Under the pieces are notes generated by a model. That model saw only the letters and a list, made by a program, of their open reading frames with translations. It was not told the DNA's origin and made no database searches. The translations under genes and the position numbers were made by a program. A DNA stretch of 64,000 nucleotides, taken from positions 62,001-126,000 of the forward strand of contig CAKKRJ010000003.1 in the NCBI GenBank assembly GCA_919902775.1, read 5' to 3'. Numbering within the stretch: position 1 is the first letter of the stretch; each line of letters starts with the position of its first letter. Positions 17,992 through 25,990 of this stretch are shown here, piece after piece. This DNA comes from Burkholderiaceae bacterium. GTDB taxonomy: Bacteria > Pseudomonadota > Gammaproteobacteria > Burkholderiales > Burkholderiaceae_C.

Positions 17992-18924
17992 ATGAATATC
18001 AAAGACCTGGATCTGAACCTGTTGCGTTTGTTTGACGCTGTGTGGCGCACACGCAGCGTGAGCCTGGCCGCGCAGCAGCTGGGCATGTCGCAGCCGGCCG
18101 CCAGCCAGGGGCTGGCGCGGCTGCGCAGCGTGTTGGGCGATGCCTTGTTTGAGCGCAGTGGTGCGGGCGTGCGGCCCACGCCGCGTGCCGACCGTCTGGC
18201 ACAGGCAGTGCAGCTGGCTTTGGCCACCATCGAAGAGGCGCTGAATGTGTCTCAGGTGTTCGACCCCTTGCGTTCGCAGCGTGTACTCCGTGTGCATCTG
18301 AGTGACATTGGTGAGGCGCGGTTTTTGCCCGACTTGGTGCTGGCCCTGCAGCGCTTGGCACCGGGCATGCGGCTCGAAGCCCGGCCGCTGGCGCACGACA
18401 AAATCGGCGCCGCCATGGACAACGGCCAGCTGGATTTGGCGATTGGTTTTTTGCCCGGAGTGACCGAGACTTTGCAACAGCCCTTGCTGAGCGACCGGTA
18501 TGTTTTGCTCTTGCGCAAAGGCCACCCCGTGGCCAAGCGCTGGGCCAAACTCAAGAAGGCCGCAGCCCCTCAGCCTGACGAGGTGCACGCGCTGCTGGCC
18601 GAATTGGAGTTTGCTGCAGTGCGCACCCATGCCGACACCTTGCGCATCCTGGAGCTGATGCATTGGCAGCACCGCCTGCGTTTGACGGTGAGTCATTTCC
18701 TGTCGCTGCCGGGCATCGTGCGCAGCAGCGATCTGGCGGTGCTCATGCCGCGCAACTTTGCCCAAGGCTTTGCGGTGGAGGGCGCTTTGGACATCATCGA
18801 GTCCGATTTACCCTTGCGCGACTTCACCGTGTCCATGCACTGGAGCCAGCGTTTTGACAAAGACCCTGGCTTGCAGTGGTTGCGCGCGACGGTCTCTCAT
18901 TTGTTCAACACCAACTCACGATGA
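17992..18924 (+). CDS. LysR-family transcriptional regulator
   Basis: A 310-residue LysR protein. The N-terminal winged HTH (residues 5-65) has SLAAQQLGMSQPAASQGLARL and is followed by a periplasmic-binding-type effector domain. Its divergence from iorA suggests it controls the indolepyruvate oxidoreductase operon. Its stop overlaps the start of the thioredoxin-like gene (ATGA), so the three downstream genes share a transcript. The effector is probably an aromatic acid, by context only. Confidence 0.88.
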   Translation: MNIKDLDLNLLRLFDAVWRTRSVSLAAQQLGMSQPAASQGLARLRSVLGDALFERSGAGVRPTPRADRLAQAVQLALATIEEALNVSQVFDPLRSQRVLRVHLSDIGEARFLPDLVLALQRLAPGMRLEARPLAHDKIGAAMDNGQLDLAIGFLPGVTETLQQPLLSDRYVLLLRKGHPVAKRWAKLKKAAAPQPDEVHALLAELEFAAVRTHADTLRILELMHWQHRLRLTVSHFLSLPGIVRSSDLAVLMPRNFAQGFAVEGALDIIESDLPLRDFTVSMHWSQRFDKDPGLQWLRATVSHLFNTNSR

Positions 18925-19247
18925 CCGCCTTGAAACCTTACCTCAGTGAAATCGAAGCCCCCCGCCGTGCCGATGTGGATGCATTGCGTGGCCTGACATT
19001 GCTCGAATTTGGCACCGACTGGTGTGGCCATTGCCGCAGGGCCCAAGCCGTCGTGGCACAGGCGCTGGCAGACCACCCGCAATGGCAGCACCTCAAGGTG
19101 GAAGACGGCCCGGGCCGGGCGCTGGGGCGTTCTTTTGGCGTCAAGCTGTGGCCCACACTGGTCTTTTTGCGCGACGGTCAGGAGGTGGCCCGTGTGGTGC
19201 GTCCCACGGCGCTGCAGGACGTGTTGCCCGCCTTGTCGCAGGCCTGA
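18921..19247 (+). CDS. Thioredoxin-like protein, WCGHC active site
   Basis: A 108-residue thioredoxin fold with redox motif WCGHC (residues 34-38; C35 and C38) and the cis-proline segment LWPTLVFLRDG. The active site is CGHC rather than the CGPC of thioredoxin, so its redox potential should be higher, as in protein disulfide isomerases. No signal peptide is visible, so it is cytoplasmic. It overlaps lysR by four bases and is followed 3 nt later by the AlkD-like gene. Its partner is unknown. Confidence 0.85.
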   Translation: MTALKPYLSEIEAPRRADVDALRGLTLLEFGTDWCGHCRRAQAVVAQALADHPQWQHLKVEDGPGRALGRSFGVKLWPTLVFLRDGQEVARVVRPTALQDVLPALSQA

Positions 19248-19250
19248 GAC

Positions 19251-19934
19251 ATGACGACCATGAACCCCTGGTTGGCGCCGATCGAAGCGGCCCTGCGTGC
19301 ACAGGCCGATGCGCAGCAGGCCGTGCCCATGAAGGCGTACATGCTCGGCCAGTTTGAATTTCTGGGCATCCGCGCAGGTCCACGGCGCGATGCCCTCAAG
19401 GGCTTGCCCAAATTCACCGGGTCGGGCGAAGAGTTGCTGGCCTTGGCCGATGCGCTGTGGTGCTTGCCCGAGCGCGAGTTCCGTTACGTCGCGGTGGACC
19501 TGCTGGCCAAACACCACAAGTGCCTCGACACCAGCGCCTTGCCGCGCATCTTGCAATGGGCGCAAACCGGGTCTTGGTGGGACACGGTGGACGGTCTGGC
19601 GGGCGTGGTGGGGGACATCTGGTTGCGCGCCAAAGACACGCCAGCCACGGTGCCCAACCGCATGGACGAATGCCTGGTGCACCCCAATATGTGGGTTCGC
19701 CGTGTGGCAATGCTGCACCAGCTGGGTTGGCGCGAGCAAACCGAGCAAGACCGGCTCTTTCGCTATGCGCTGACCCTGGCCCCTGAAAAAGACTTTTTCA
19801 TCCGCAAAGCCATTGGCTGGGCCTTGCGCGACCATGCGCGCACCCGCCCAGATGCGGTGCGCGACTTTTTGGCGCGACACGCCGACCAGTTGTCGGACCT
19901 CACGCGCCGGGAGGCGGGCAAGCACCTGAATTGA
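19251..19934 (+). CDS. AlkD-like DNA alkylation repair protein
   Basis: A 227-residue all-helical HEAT-like-repeat protein of the DNA alkylation repair family (Pfam DNA_alkylation). AlkD members are glycosylases that remove bulky or positively charged N3/N7-alkylpurines without flipping the base. The characteristic WWDTVDGLAG and VRRVAMLHQLGW segments are present. The start may be ATG 19251 or 19260; the first is used. It forms a compact run with the thioredoxin-like and lysR genes, with no obvious functional link to iorAB. Confidence 0.85.
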   Translation: MTTMNPWLAPIEAALRAQADAQQAVPMKAYMLGQFEFLGIRAGPRRDALKGLPKFTGSGEELLALADALWCLPEREFRYVAVDLLAKHHKCLDTSALPRILQWAQTGSWWDTVDGLAGVVGDIWLRAKDTPATVPNRMDECLVHPNMWVRRVAMLHQLGWREQTEQDRLFRYALTLAPEKDFFIRKAIGWALRDHARTRPDAVRDFLARHADQLSDLTRREAGKHLN

Positions 19935-19944
19935 GAGTCGGGTA

Positions 19945-19972
19945 TTTGTGGGAGGCCGCCCCTGCGGCCGAA
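19945..19972 (+). repeat. REP-like unit (locus 2)
   Basis: A single unit of the type found at 9141 and 25874, with a GGCCGC-CCCT-GCGGCC hairpin, placed 11 bp after the AlkD-like gene. Confidence 0.75.
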
Positions 19973-20073
19973 GGCGGTTCTTTCACGCTAACATATGGAT
20001 ATTTATCCAGTGGTTTTGCGCAAGTGGTGCGCCCTGGATGCCCATGTCAATGCACGTGATGCAGGAGCCGACC

Positions 20074-21141
20074 ATGTCCAACCCGATGGCCGCCATCAAA
20101 GGCCGGGGCAGCGCCACGCGCCTGGCGCACCGCTTTGAGCGCGACACCCGCGAACCGTTTGACGATGGCTGGGACACAGACACCGCAGAAGCGCCACGCG
20201 TAGCCACCACCTGGACCTGGGAAGACGCCAAAAGCGCGATCAGCCGCAACACCTCGCCCGACGTGGGCTTTGACTTGTCCATCAACCCGTACCGTGGTTG
20301 CGAGCATGGCTGCAGCTATTGCTATGCCCGCCCGTCGCACAGCTATTTGGGCCTGTCGCCCGGGCTGGATTTTGAGACCCGGCTGATCGCCAAACGCGGC
20401 CTGGCCCAGCGGCTGACGCACGAGCTGGCCAGTCCCCGCTACCGCCCGGGCCTGATGGCGCTGGGCACCGTCACCGATGCCTACCAGCCGCTGGACCGCG
20501 AATTGCGCCTGACCCGCGAGGTGTTGCAGGTGCTGCACGACTGCCACCATCCCGTGGCCGTGGTCACCAAGGGCAGCGGCATCGAGCGCGACATCGACTT
20601 GCTCGCGCCCATGGCCGCGCGTGGCCAAGCCGGTGTGGTGGTGAGCGTGACCACGCTCGACGCCGACTTGGCCCGCCGCATGGAACCCCGTGCAGCCGCC
20701 CCCTGGCGCCGCTTGCGCACCATCCGCACGCTGGTCGATGCGGGCATCCCGGTGGGCGTGAGCGTGTCGCCACAGATCCCGTTCATCAACGACGACATGG
20801 AGCAGGTGCTGGCCGCCGCACGCGACGCCGGTGCCAGCAGCGCGTTTTATGTGGTGCTGCGCTTGCCGTGGGAGTTGTCGCCGCTGTTTCGGCAGTGGCT
20901 GGACTTGCATTACCCCGACCGCGCCGCTCGCGTGATGGCCCGCATGCACGACTTGCGTGGCGGCAAAGACTACGACGCCGGTTTTGCCACCCGCCGCAGC
21001 GGCCAGGGCATCTGGGCTGATCTGATTGCGCAGCGCTTTGACAAGGCCTGCAGACGGCTCGGCTTGAACCGCCAGCGCCATGACTGGCATGTGGACGGCT
21101 TCAGGCCACCGTCACAAGGGGGGCAGTTGGGCTTGTTTTGA
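20074..21141 (+). CDS. PA0069-family radical SAM protein
   Basis: A 355-residue protein with the radical-SAM iron-sulfur motif CEHGCSYC (C76, C80, C83) preceded by SINPYRG. This matches the PA0069/SplB-related family, which resembles spore photoproduct lyase but whose reaction is not established. The ATG at 20074 is chosen because AGGAG lies just upstream and the homologous N terminus begins there; earlier ATGs exist in frame. The gene stands alone between a REP-like unit and the manganese riboswitch. Confidence 0.88.
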   Translation: MSNPMAAIKGRGSATRLAHRFERDTREPFDDGWDTDTAEAPRVATTWTWEDAKSAISRNTSPDVGFDLSINPYRGCEHGCSYCYARPSHSYLGLSPGLDFETRLIAKRGLAQRLTHELASPRYRPGLMALGTVTDAYQPLDRELRLTREVLQVLHDCHHPVAVVTKGSGIERDIDLLAPMAARGQAGVVVSVTTLDADLARRMEPRAAAPWRRLRTIRTLVDAGIPVGVSVSPQIPFINDDMEQVLAAARDAGASSAFYVVLRLPWELSPLFRQWLDLHYPDRAARVMARMHDLRGGKDYDAGFATRRSGQGIWADLIAQRFDKACRRLGLNRQRHDWHVDGFRPPSQGGQLGLF

Positions 21142-21204
21142 AGGGGAATGCCTCAGAAAAGTGAGGGTCAAAAGTGCGGTTGTCTGCGTGATAACATCCC
21201 GCCG

Positions 21205-21345
21205 TCATTGGGGAGTAGCCGCTCTTTCACCCAAGAGGCTTGCGTCAACACACTTGGTTTTTCGACCATGGCGCAAGCAGCAACATGCCTGGCAAGACCT
21301 TTGACCATGGTGCCTCCGTGTTTGGCCGGAGATGTGTCATGGTCA
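21205..21345 (+). promoter_or_regulatory. yybP-ykoY manganese riboswitch
   Basis: The 232-bp leader of the UPF0016 gene contains GGGGAGTAGCC (from 21210), a GCGTCAACACAC segment (from 21243) and GGTGCCTCCG (from 21309). These are hallmarks of the yybP-ykoY aptamer, which binds Mn2+ and switches on manganese exporters. A CTCCG/CGGAG stem (21314-21331) follows. Boundaries are approximate because they were set by eye. Confidence 0.85.
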
Positions 21346-21373
21346 TTCGTTTTGATCCGGCCTAGGAACATTC

Positions 21374-21952
21374 ATGGAATCCCTTCTCGTCTCCACTGGC
21401 GTTGTGGCCCTGGCTGAAATTGGCGACAAAACCCAGCTTCTCGCGTTCATCCTCGCCGCGCGGTTCAAGAAACCCCTGCCCATCATTGCCGGCATCCTGG
21501 CGGCCACCCTCGTCAACCATGGTCTGGCTGGTGCATTGGGCGCATGGATCACCTCGGCCATCAAGCCCGAATTGCTGCGCTGGGTTTTGGGCGCGTCCTT
21601 CATCGGCATGGCCATCTGGACCATGATCCCCGATGAAATTGAAGATGACGAAACCCAGGTGGCCAAGCGTTTTGGTGTCTTTGGGGCCACACTGATCACC
21701 TTCTTTTTGGCTGAAATGGGCGACAAGACACAGATCGCCACCGTGGCCATGGCGGCACACTACGCCACCCCCGTGTGGGTGGTGATCGGCACCACTTTGG
21801 GCATGCTGATTGCTGATGTCCCCGCAGTCTTTGTGGGCGACAAACTGGCCAACAAGATCCCGATGAAACTCGTGCACGCCATCGCCGCAGCCGTCTTTGC
21901 CGTTTTGGGCATCGCCACCTTGCTGGGTGCAGGTGCCCGCTTCGGGTTCTGA
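21374..21952 (+). CDS. UPF0016/GDT1-family manganese exporter
   Basis: A 192-residue membrane protein with six hydrophobic helices arranged as two repeats, each carrying the family cation motif E-x-G-D-K-T (E15-T20 and E114-T119). Members such as Vibrio MneA and human TMEM165 move Mn2+ or Ca2+ out of the cytosol. The upstream manganese riboswitch supports an Mn2+ efflux role. The ATG at 21374 is preceded by AGGA. The EamA permease gene follows 22 nt later and may be co-transcribed. Confidence 0.92.
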   Translation: MESLLVSTGVVALAEIGDKTQLLAFILAARFKKPLPIIAGILAATLVNHGLAGALGAWITSAIKPELLRWVLGASFIGMAIWTMIPDEIEDDETQVAKRFGVFGATLITFFLAEMGDKTQIATVAMAAHYATPVWVVIGTTLGMLIADVPAVFVGDKLANKIPMKLVHAIAAAVFAVLGIATLLGAGARFGF

Positions 21953-21974
21953 CCCGACAAGGCTGGAAAGGCGC

Positions 21975-23015
21975 ATGAACCACAGTGTGTTGTTCGCCCT
22001 GGCCGCAGCCGTTTTGTTCGGCGCGAGCACGCCGGTGGCCAAACTGTTGCTTGGAGAAGTCTCGCCCCTCTTGCTGGGGGGCTTGCTGTATTTGGGCAGT
22101 GGCTTGGGGCTGGCCCTCATTCGGCTGGTGCGTGACCGGGGCTGGCAAGTGTCGGGGCTGTTGCCGCACGAATGGCCGTGGCTGCTTGGGGCGATTGTGT
22201 TTGGTGGGGTGTTGGGGCCGGTGGCACTGATGTGGGGTTTGACACAGACATCGGGTTCGGCGGCCTCACTCTTGTTGAACTTTGAATCGGTGTTGACGGC
22301 TTTGCTGGCCTGGATCGCGTTCAAGGAACAGGCCGATCGGCGTGTGGTGCTGGGCATGTTCGCGATCGTGTGCGGGGGTGTGGTGTTGTCCTGGCCCACC
22401 GGCCAAATCGATGCGTCCCATTGGATGGGGCCCGCTGCCATTGTGCTGGCGTGTTTGTGCTGGGCCATCGACAACAACCTGACCCGTCGGGTTTCGGCAT
22501 CGGACGCCTTGTTCATCGCCAGCACCAAGGGGTTGATCGCTGGCGGGGTGAACACGGCCATGGCGGTGGCCCTGGGCATGCGCTGGCCTGGCCCAGCCAC
22601 CCTGTGGGGCACCATGGCGGTTGGCTTACTGGGGTATGGCGTCAGCCTGGTGTTGTTTGTGCTGGCTTTGCGCGGTTTGGGGGCGGCGCGCACCGGGGCA
22701 TATTTTTCAACCGCACCGTTCATGGGCGCAGCGGTGGCGGTGGTTTTGTTGGGCGAGACCACCTCGCCTATTTTCTGGCTGGCCAGCGGGCTGATGGGGC
22801 TGGGGGTCTGGCTGCACCTGAGCGAGCGGCATGAACACCTGCACACCCATGAGCCCTTGGTGCATGCGCATCGGCATGTGCACGATGCGCACCACCAGCA
22901 CACGCATGCGCCGCATGAGGACGTCACAGAACCCCACAGCCATTTGCACACCCACGAGGCGCTGACGCACCAGCACGCGCACTACCCGGATATCCACCAT
23001 CGGCACAGCCATTGA
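21975..23015 (+). CDS. EamA/DMT-family permease with histidine-rich C-terminal tail
   Basis: A 346-residue inner-membrane transporter with two EamA repeats (about ten helices, residues 1-280). The final ~64 residues hold about two dozen histidines in H-x-H patterns, as in HLHTHE, HAHRHVHDAHHQHTH and HHRHSH. Such tails bind Ni, Zn, Co or Cu in other transporters. EamA proteins usually move metabolites, so the cargo is uncertain. Location 22 nt after the manganese exporter suggests a metal-linked role. The upstream in-frame extension overlaps that exporter and is not used. Confidence 0.85.
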   Translation: MNHSVLFALAAAVLFGASTPVAKLLLGEVSPLLLGGLLYLGSGLGLALIRLVRDRGWQVSGLLPHEWPWLLGAIVFGGVLGPVALMWGLTQTSGSAASLLLNFESVLTALLAWIAFKEQADRRVVLGMFAIVCGGVVLSWPTGQIDASHWMGPAAIVLACLCWAIDNNLTRRVSASDALFIASTKGLIAGGVNTAMAVALGMRWPGPATLWGTMAVGLLGYGVSLVLFVLALRGLGAARTGAYFSTAPFMGAAVAVVLLGETTSPIFWLASGLMGLGVWLHLSERHEHLHTHEPLVHAHRHVHDAHHQHTHAPHEDVTEPHSHLHTHEALTHQHAHYPDIHHRHSH

Positions 23016-23020
23016 GCGCT

Positions 23021-23452
23021 ATGCACACATTTCAAAACAGCCGACATTTCGACCATGCACCGCAGGCCATTTTTGCGGCCATCCAGGACCCCGAACGCCT
23101 GGCCCGCTGGTGGGGCCCCAACGGATTCAGCAACCACTTCGAGGTTTTCGAATTTCGCAGCGGTGGGCGCTGGGTGTTTGACATGGTCGGGCCAGACGGT
23201 GCCCGCTATGCGAATGTGTCCGAGTTTTTCCACATCGAAGAAAACCGGCAGGTGGCCATTGACCACACCTGTGCGCCGCACTTTCGCCTGACCATCACGC
23301 TGACGCCCGAAGACGGCGGCACGCGGGTGCATTGGGTTCAGGTGTTTGAAGATGCCGCATTTGCACAGACCATGCAGCACATTCTGGAGCCGGCCAACGA
23401 ACAAAACCTGGACCGTCTGGGCGCGGAGCTGAACAGCGGGCGTCGGCGCTAG
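23021..23452 (+). CDS. SRPBCC/AHSA1-family protein
   Basis: A 143-residue START-like helix-grip protein. The signature DPERLARWWGPNGFSNHF and the WVFDMVGPDG segment place it in the AHSA1 (activator of Hsp90 ATPase homologue) group. Bacterial members bind hydrophobic ligands and mostly lack a known role. The ATG at 23021 is preferred to a TTG at 23012 that overlaps the EamA stop. It directly follows the His-rich transporter on the same strand. Confidence 0.82.
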   Translation: MHTFQNSRHFDHAPQAIFAAIQDPERLARWWGPNGFSNHFEVFEFRSGGRWVFDMVGPDGARYANVSEFFHIEENRQVAIDHTCAPHFRLTITLTPEDGGTRVHWVQVFEDAAFAQTMQHILEPANEQNLDRLGAELNSGRRR

Positions 23453-23662
23453 TTTGGCTTGCCAACGGAACACGCCAAAGGAACATGCAGGTCCCGTGCT
23501 TGCTGGCCACGGGGCCTTGGTAGGTGCGTTTGTTGCAAGCCTTGTGTGCGCTGGCACACGCCCCAGGCCGTGCCATCCAAGCACCAGGGATGACAGCCAG
23601 GAAGAACTGGCTAAGAATGCATTCACCCGGTTTGACTGCCTGTTTTCTCAAAGGAGCCTGTC

Positions 23663-24118
23663 ATGGATGCATCGTCAAAAAAAGCCGCCATTGATGCCCT
23701 CAACCGCATCATGGAACTGGAACTCGCGGGGGTGGTGAAGTACACCCATTACGCCCTGATGATTTACGGCTACCAACGGATACCCATCGTCTCCTGGATG
23801 AAGGCCAACGCCGACGAAAGCTTGGCCCATGCCCACAAGGCGGGTGAATTGGTCACGCTGCTGGGGGGCCAGCCTTCTTTGAAGATTGGTCCTTTGCTGG
23901 AGTCCGAGCGGCACGATCTGGGTGACATCCTGCGCGAAAGCCTGGCCCACGAAAGAGAGGCGCTGACGGCTTACTATGATTTTCTGAAAACAGTGACAGG
24001 CAAATCTGTCCATTTGGAAGAGTACGCGCGAGACATGGTCATGGTCGAAGAGTTGCACCAAGACGAGGTGAACAAGATGCTGCGCCGCCCTGGAGAGACG
24101 GCGGTCTTCAAAGGCTGA
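23663..24118 (+). CDS. Ferritin-like / bacterioferritin-related protein
   Basis: A 151-residue four-helix-bundle protein. Helix A carries MELELAGVVKYTHY; helices B to D carry DESLAHAHKAGELVTLLGG, LAHEREALTAYYDFLK and VEELHQDEVNKML. Carboxylates and histidines are spaced like a diiron site, though one bacterioferritin ligand on helix B appears shifted. It may store or oxidise iron, or act as a Dps-like protein. The start is clear: AAAGGAG lies just before ATG 23663. The 210 bp upstream show no gene. Confidence 0.8.
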   Translation: MDASSKKAAIDALNRIMELELAGVVKYTHYALMIYGYQRIPIVSWMKANADESLAHAHKAGELVTLLGGQPSLKIGPLLESERHDLGDILRESLAHEREALTAYYDFLKTVTGKSVHLEEYARDMVMVEELHQDEVNKMLRRPGETAVFKG

Positions 24119-24215
24119 CCGCAACGCGGCAGCGCGCGCTTTGCCAGCGGTCTTTGCCGCGTCTTGCAACTGGCCATCTCGGCCAGCCCGTGGCGGTTCA
24201 GCTCGACGTGGCAGT

Positions 24216-24452
24216 TCAGCCGGCCAGCAAGGCCCCGGCGTCCTCGTACCACCACATCAGCGCCGCTTCATAGCTTTCCCACACGCAGCCGTTGCAGCCC
24301 CGCCCACAGCAAGAGGTGGGTTCGGGCGGTGGTTCGCGAAAGTCGTGGCCGATGGCTTGCAGGCGCTGTTGGAATTGCGCAATGCCTCGGCGCACGGCGT
24401 CGCGCTGGGCCTGGTTGGGGTCGTGGATAGGGTGCTCGTTGTCGGCGGTCAT
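24216..24452 (-). CDS. Small oxidoreductase-like domain protein (cysteine motif)
   Basis: A 78-residue protein with the Oxidored-like motif PPPEPTSCCGRGCNGCVWESY in split form (PPPEPTSCC, then GRGCNGCVWESY), suited to binding a metal or Fe-S group. The family is widespread in proteobacteria and mitochondria (OXLD1), but its biochemical role is not established. Its ATG at 24452 overlaps the guaD stop as ATGA, so it is translated after guanine deaminase. The longer frame upstream runs inside guaD and is not real. Confidence 0.75.
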   Translation of the reverse strand: MTADNEHPIHDPNQAQRDAVRRGIAQFQQRLQAIGHDFREPPPEPTSCCGRGCNGCVWESYEAALMWWYEDAGALLAG

Positions 24453-25816
24453 GCCCGATTGTCTGACAAGCCACCGACCGGGCCAATGTTCACGGGCTGC
24501 CCTTGCACCACCGTGTGCGCAATCAGGCGGTCGTCGCCCAGCACGATCAGGGCAAACAGCCATTCGGCCAGCGTCTCGGTCTGCGCGGTGCGGCGCGCCA
24601 GCAGGGGAGTGGCCTTGGGGTCGAGCAGCACAAAGTCCGCTTCGCAGCCGGGCAGCAGGTTGCCCACTTGACCGCCCAGGTCCAGCGCGGCGGCGGCACC
24701 TGCGGTGTGTTGCCACCACAGGTGCTCAGGCGCCAGGCTCATGCCAGGGCGGTACCCGCCCTGACTTTCAACACTCTGGCGCGCCACGGTGTAGGCCGCG
24801 TGCATGGTGTGAAAGGGGCTGAAACTGGTGCCGCCGCCCACGTCGCTGGCCAGGCCATAGCGCAGGCCGGCCGCGTCAGAAGCGACAAAGTCAAAAAAGC
24901 CGCTGCCCAAAAACAGGTTGCTGGTGGGGCTGACGGCAGCGCTTGCGCCGACCTCGGCCATGCGGCGGCGGTCGGTCTCGTCCAGGTAAATGCAATGCGC
25001 GTAAACCGAGCGCTGGCGCAGCAGGCCTGCGCGGTCGTACACGTCCAGGTAGCTGCGCGCCTCGGGAAACAGATCATGCACCCAGCGGATTTCGTCCAGA
25101 TTTTCGGCCACGTGCGACTGCACCCAGACGTCAGGGAATTGCTGTGCGATCTCGCCCGCCCCATGCAGTTGTGCGTCGCTGCTGGTGGGTGCAAAACGTG
25201 GCGTGATGGCGTAGCCGAGGCGATCCACGCCATGCCAGCGGCGGATCAAGTCTTCGGTCTGGCGCAGGCTCAAGTCGGTGTCGGTGTCGCGCAGGCCGTC
25301 GGGGCTGTGGCGGTCTTGCAGCACTTTGCCGGTGACCATGCGCAGGCGGCGCTTTTGCGCTTCCATCATGAACACGTCGACCGACTCGGGGTGCGCCGTG
25401 GCAAAGCACAGCGCGGTGGTCACGCCGTTGCGCATCAGTTCGTCCAAAAAGAAGCTGGTCACTTCGTGCGCGTAACCAGGGTCTGAAAAATGTTTTTCGT
25501 GCGGAAAGGTGTAGTGCTCCAGCCAGGGCAGCAGGCCGTCGGCGGGTGAGCCAATCACGTCGGTTTGCGGGTAATGCACATGCAGATCGACAAAGCCCGG
25601 CGCGATGCACAGGCCGGGCCAGTGCGTGGTGGGCAGGTTGGGGTAGTTGCTGTGCAGCGTGGCCCAGGGGCCGATGGCCACCACACGCACGATGCCGTCG
25701 GCGCTTTGGCCCGTGACCAGCAGGCCGTCGCTTTCGTGTCGGGCCTGGGGGCTTTGCGGGTCGGGGAACCACAGCAGGCCTGCGCGCCAGCCTTGTAAAT
25801 GGGAATGTGTCGTCAT
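24449..25816 (-). CDS. guaD: Guanine deaminase
   Basis: A 455-residue zinc amidohydrolase that converts guanine to xanthine. Visible metal and active-site motifs are DLHVHYPQTDVIG, TPRFAPTSSDAQL, HVAENLDEI, YAHCIYLDE and LASDVGGGTSFSPF, all typical of bacterial and animal guanine deaminase. It lies downstream of the second xdhAB set on the same strand, separated by a REP-like pair, so its product feeds the neighbouring dehydrogenase. The usual family length is about 430-455 residues. Confidence 0.95.
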   Translation of the reverse strand: MTTHSHLQGWRAGLLWFPDPQSPQARHESDGLLVTGQSADGIVRVVAIGPWATLHSNYPNLPTTHWPGLCIAPGFVDLHVHYPQTDVIGSPADGLLPWLEHYTFPHEKHFSDPGYAHEVTSFFLDELMRNGVTTALCFATAHPESVDVFMMEAQKRRLRMVTGKVLQDRHSPDGLRDTDTDLSLRQTEDLIRRWHGVDRLGYAITPRFAPTSSDAQLHGAGEIAQQFPDVWVQSHVAENLDEIRWVHDLFPEARSYLDVYDRAGLLRQRSVYAHCIYLDETDRRRMAEVGASAAVSPTSNLFLGSGFFDFVASDAAGLRYGLASDVGGGTSFSPFHTMHAAYTVARQSVESQGGYRPGMSLAPEHLWWQHTAGAAAALDLGGQVGNLLPGCEADFVLLDPKATPLLARRTAQTETLAEWLFALIVLGDDRLIAHTVVQGQPVNIGPVGGLSDNRA

Positions 25817-25873
25817 GTGGCGAAAATTTAATCGGGGTCAGACCCCAATTCAAGTGGCTGTGAAAGAACGGGG

Positions 25874-25942
25874 CTTCGGCCGCAGGGGCGACCTCCTACA
25901 AAAGAACTGCGTGTTGTGGGAGCGCGCCCCTGCGCGCGAATG
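25874..25942. repeat. REP-like inverted pair (locus 3)
   Basis: The left unit (25874-25901) and right unit (25914-25942) have opposite orientation, as at 9141-9240. The left stem has GGTCGC against GCGGCC, keeping pairing through a G-U wobble, which suggests the hairpin is maintained. Confidence 0.8.
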
Positions 25943-25990
25943 CACCCTGAAGTATTGCAGGCGCCGAGGCGTTGCCCAGCGGCATGAAAG

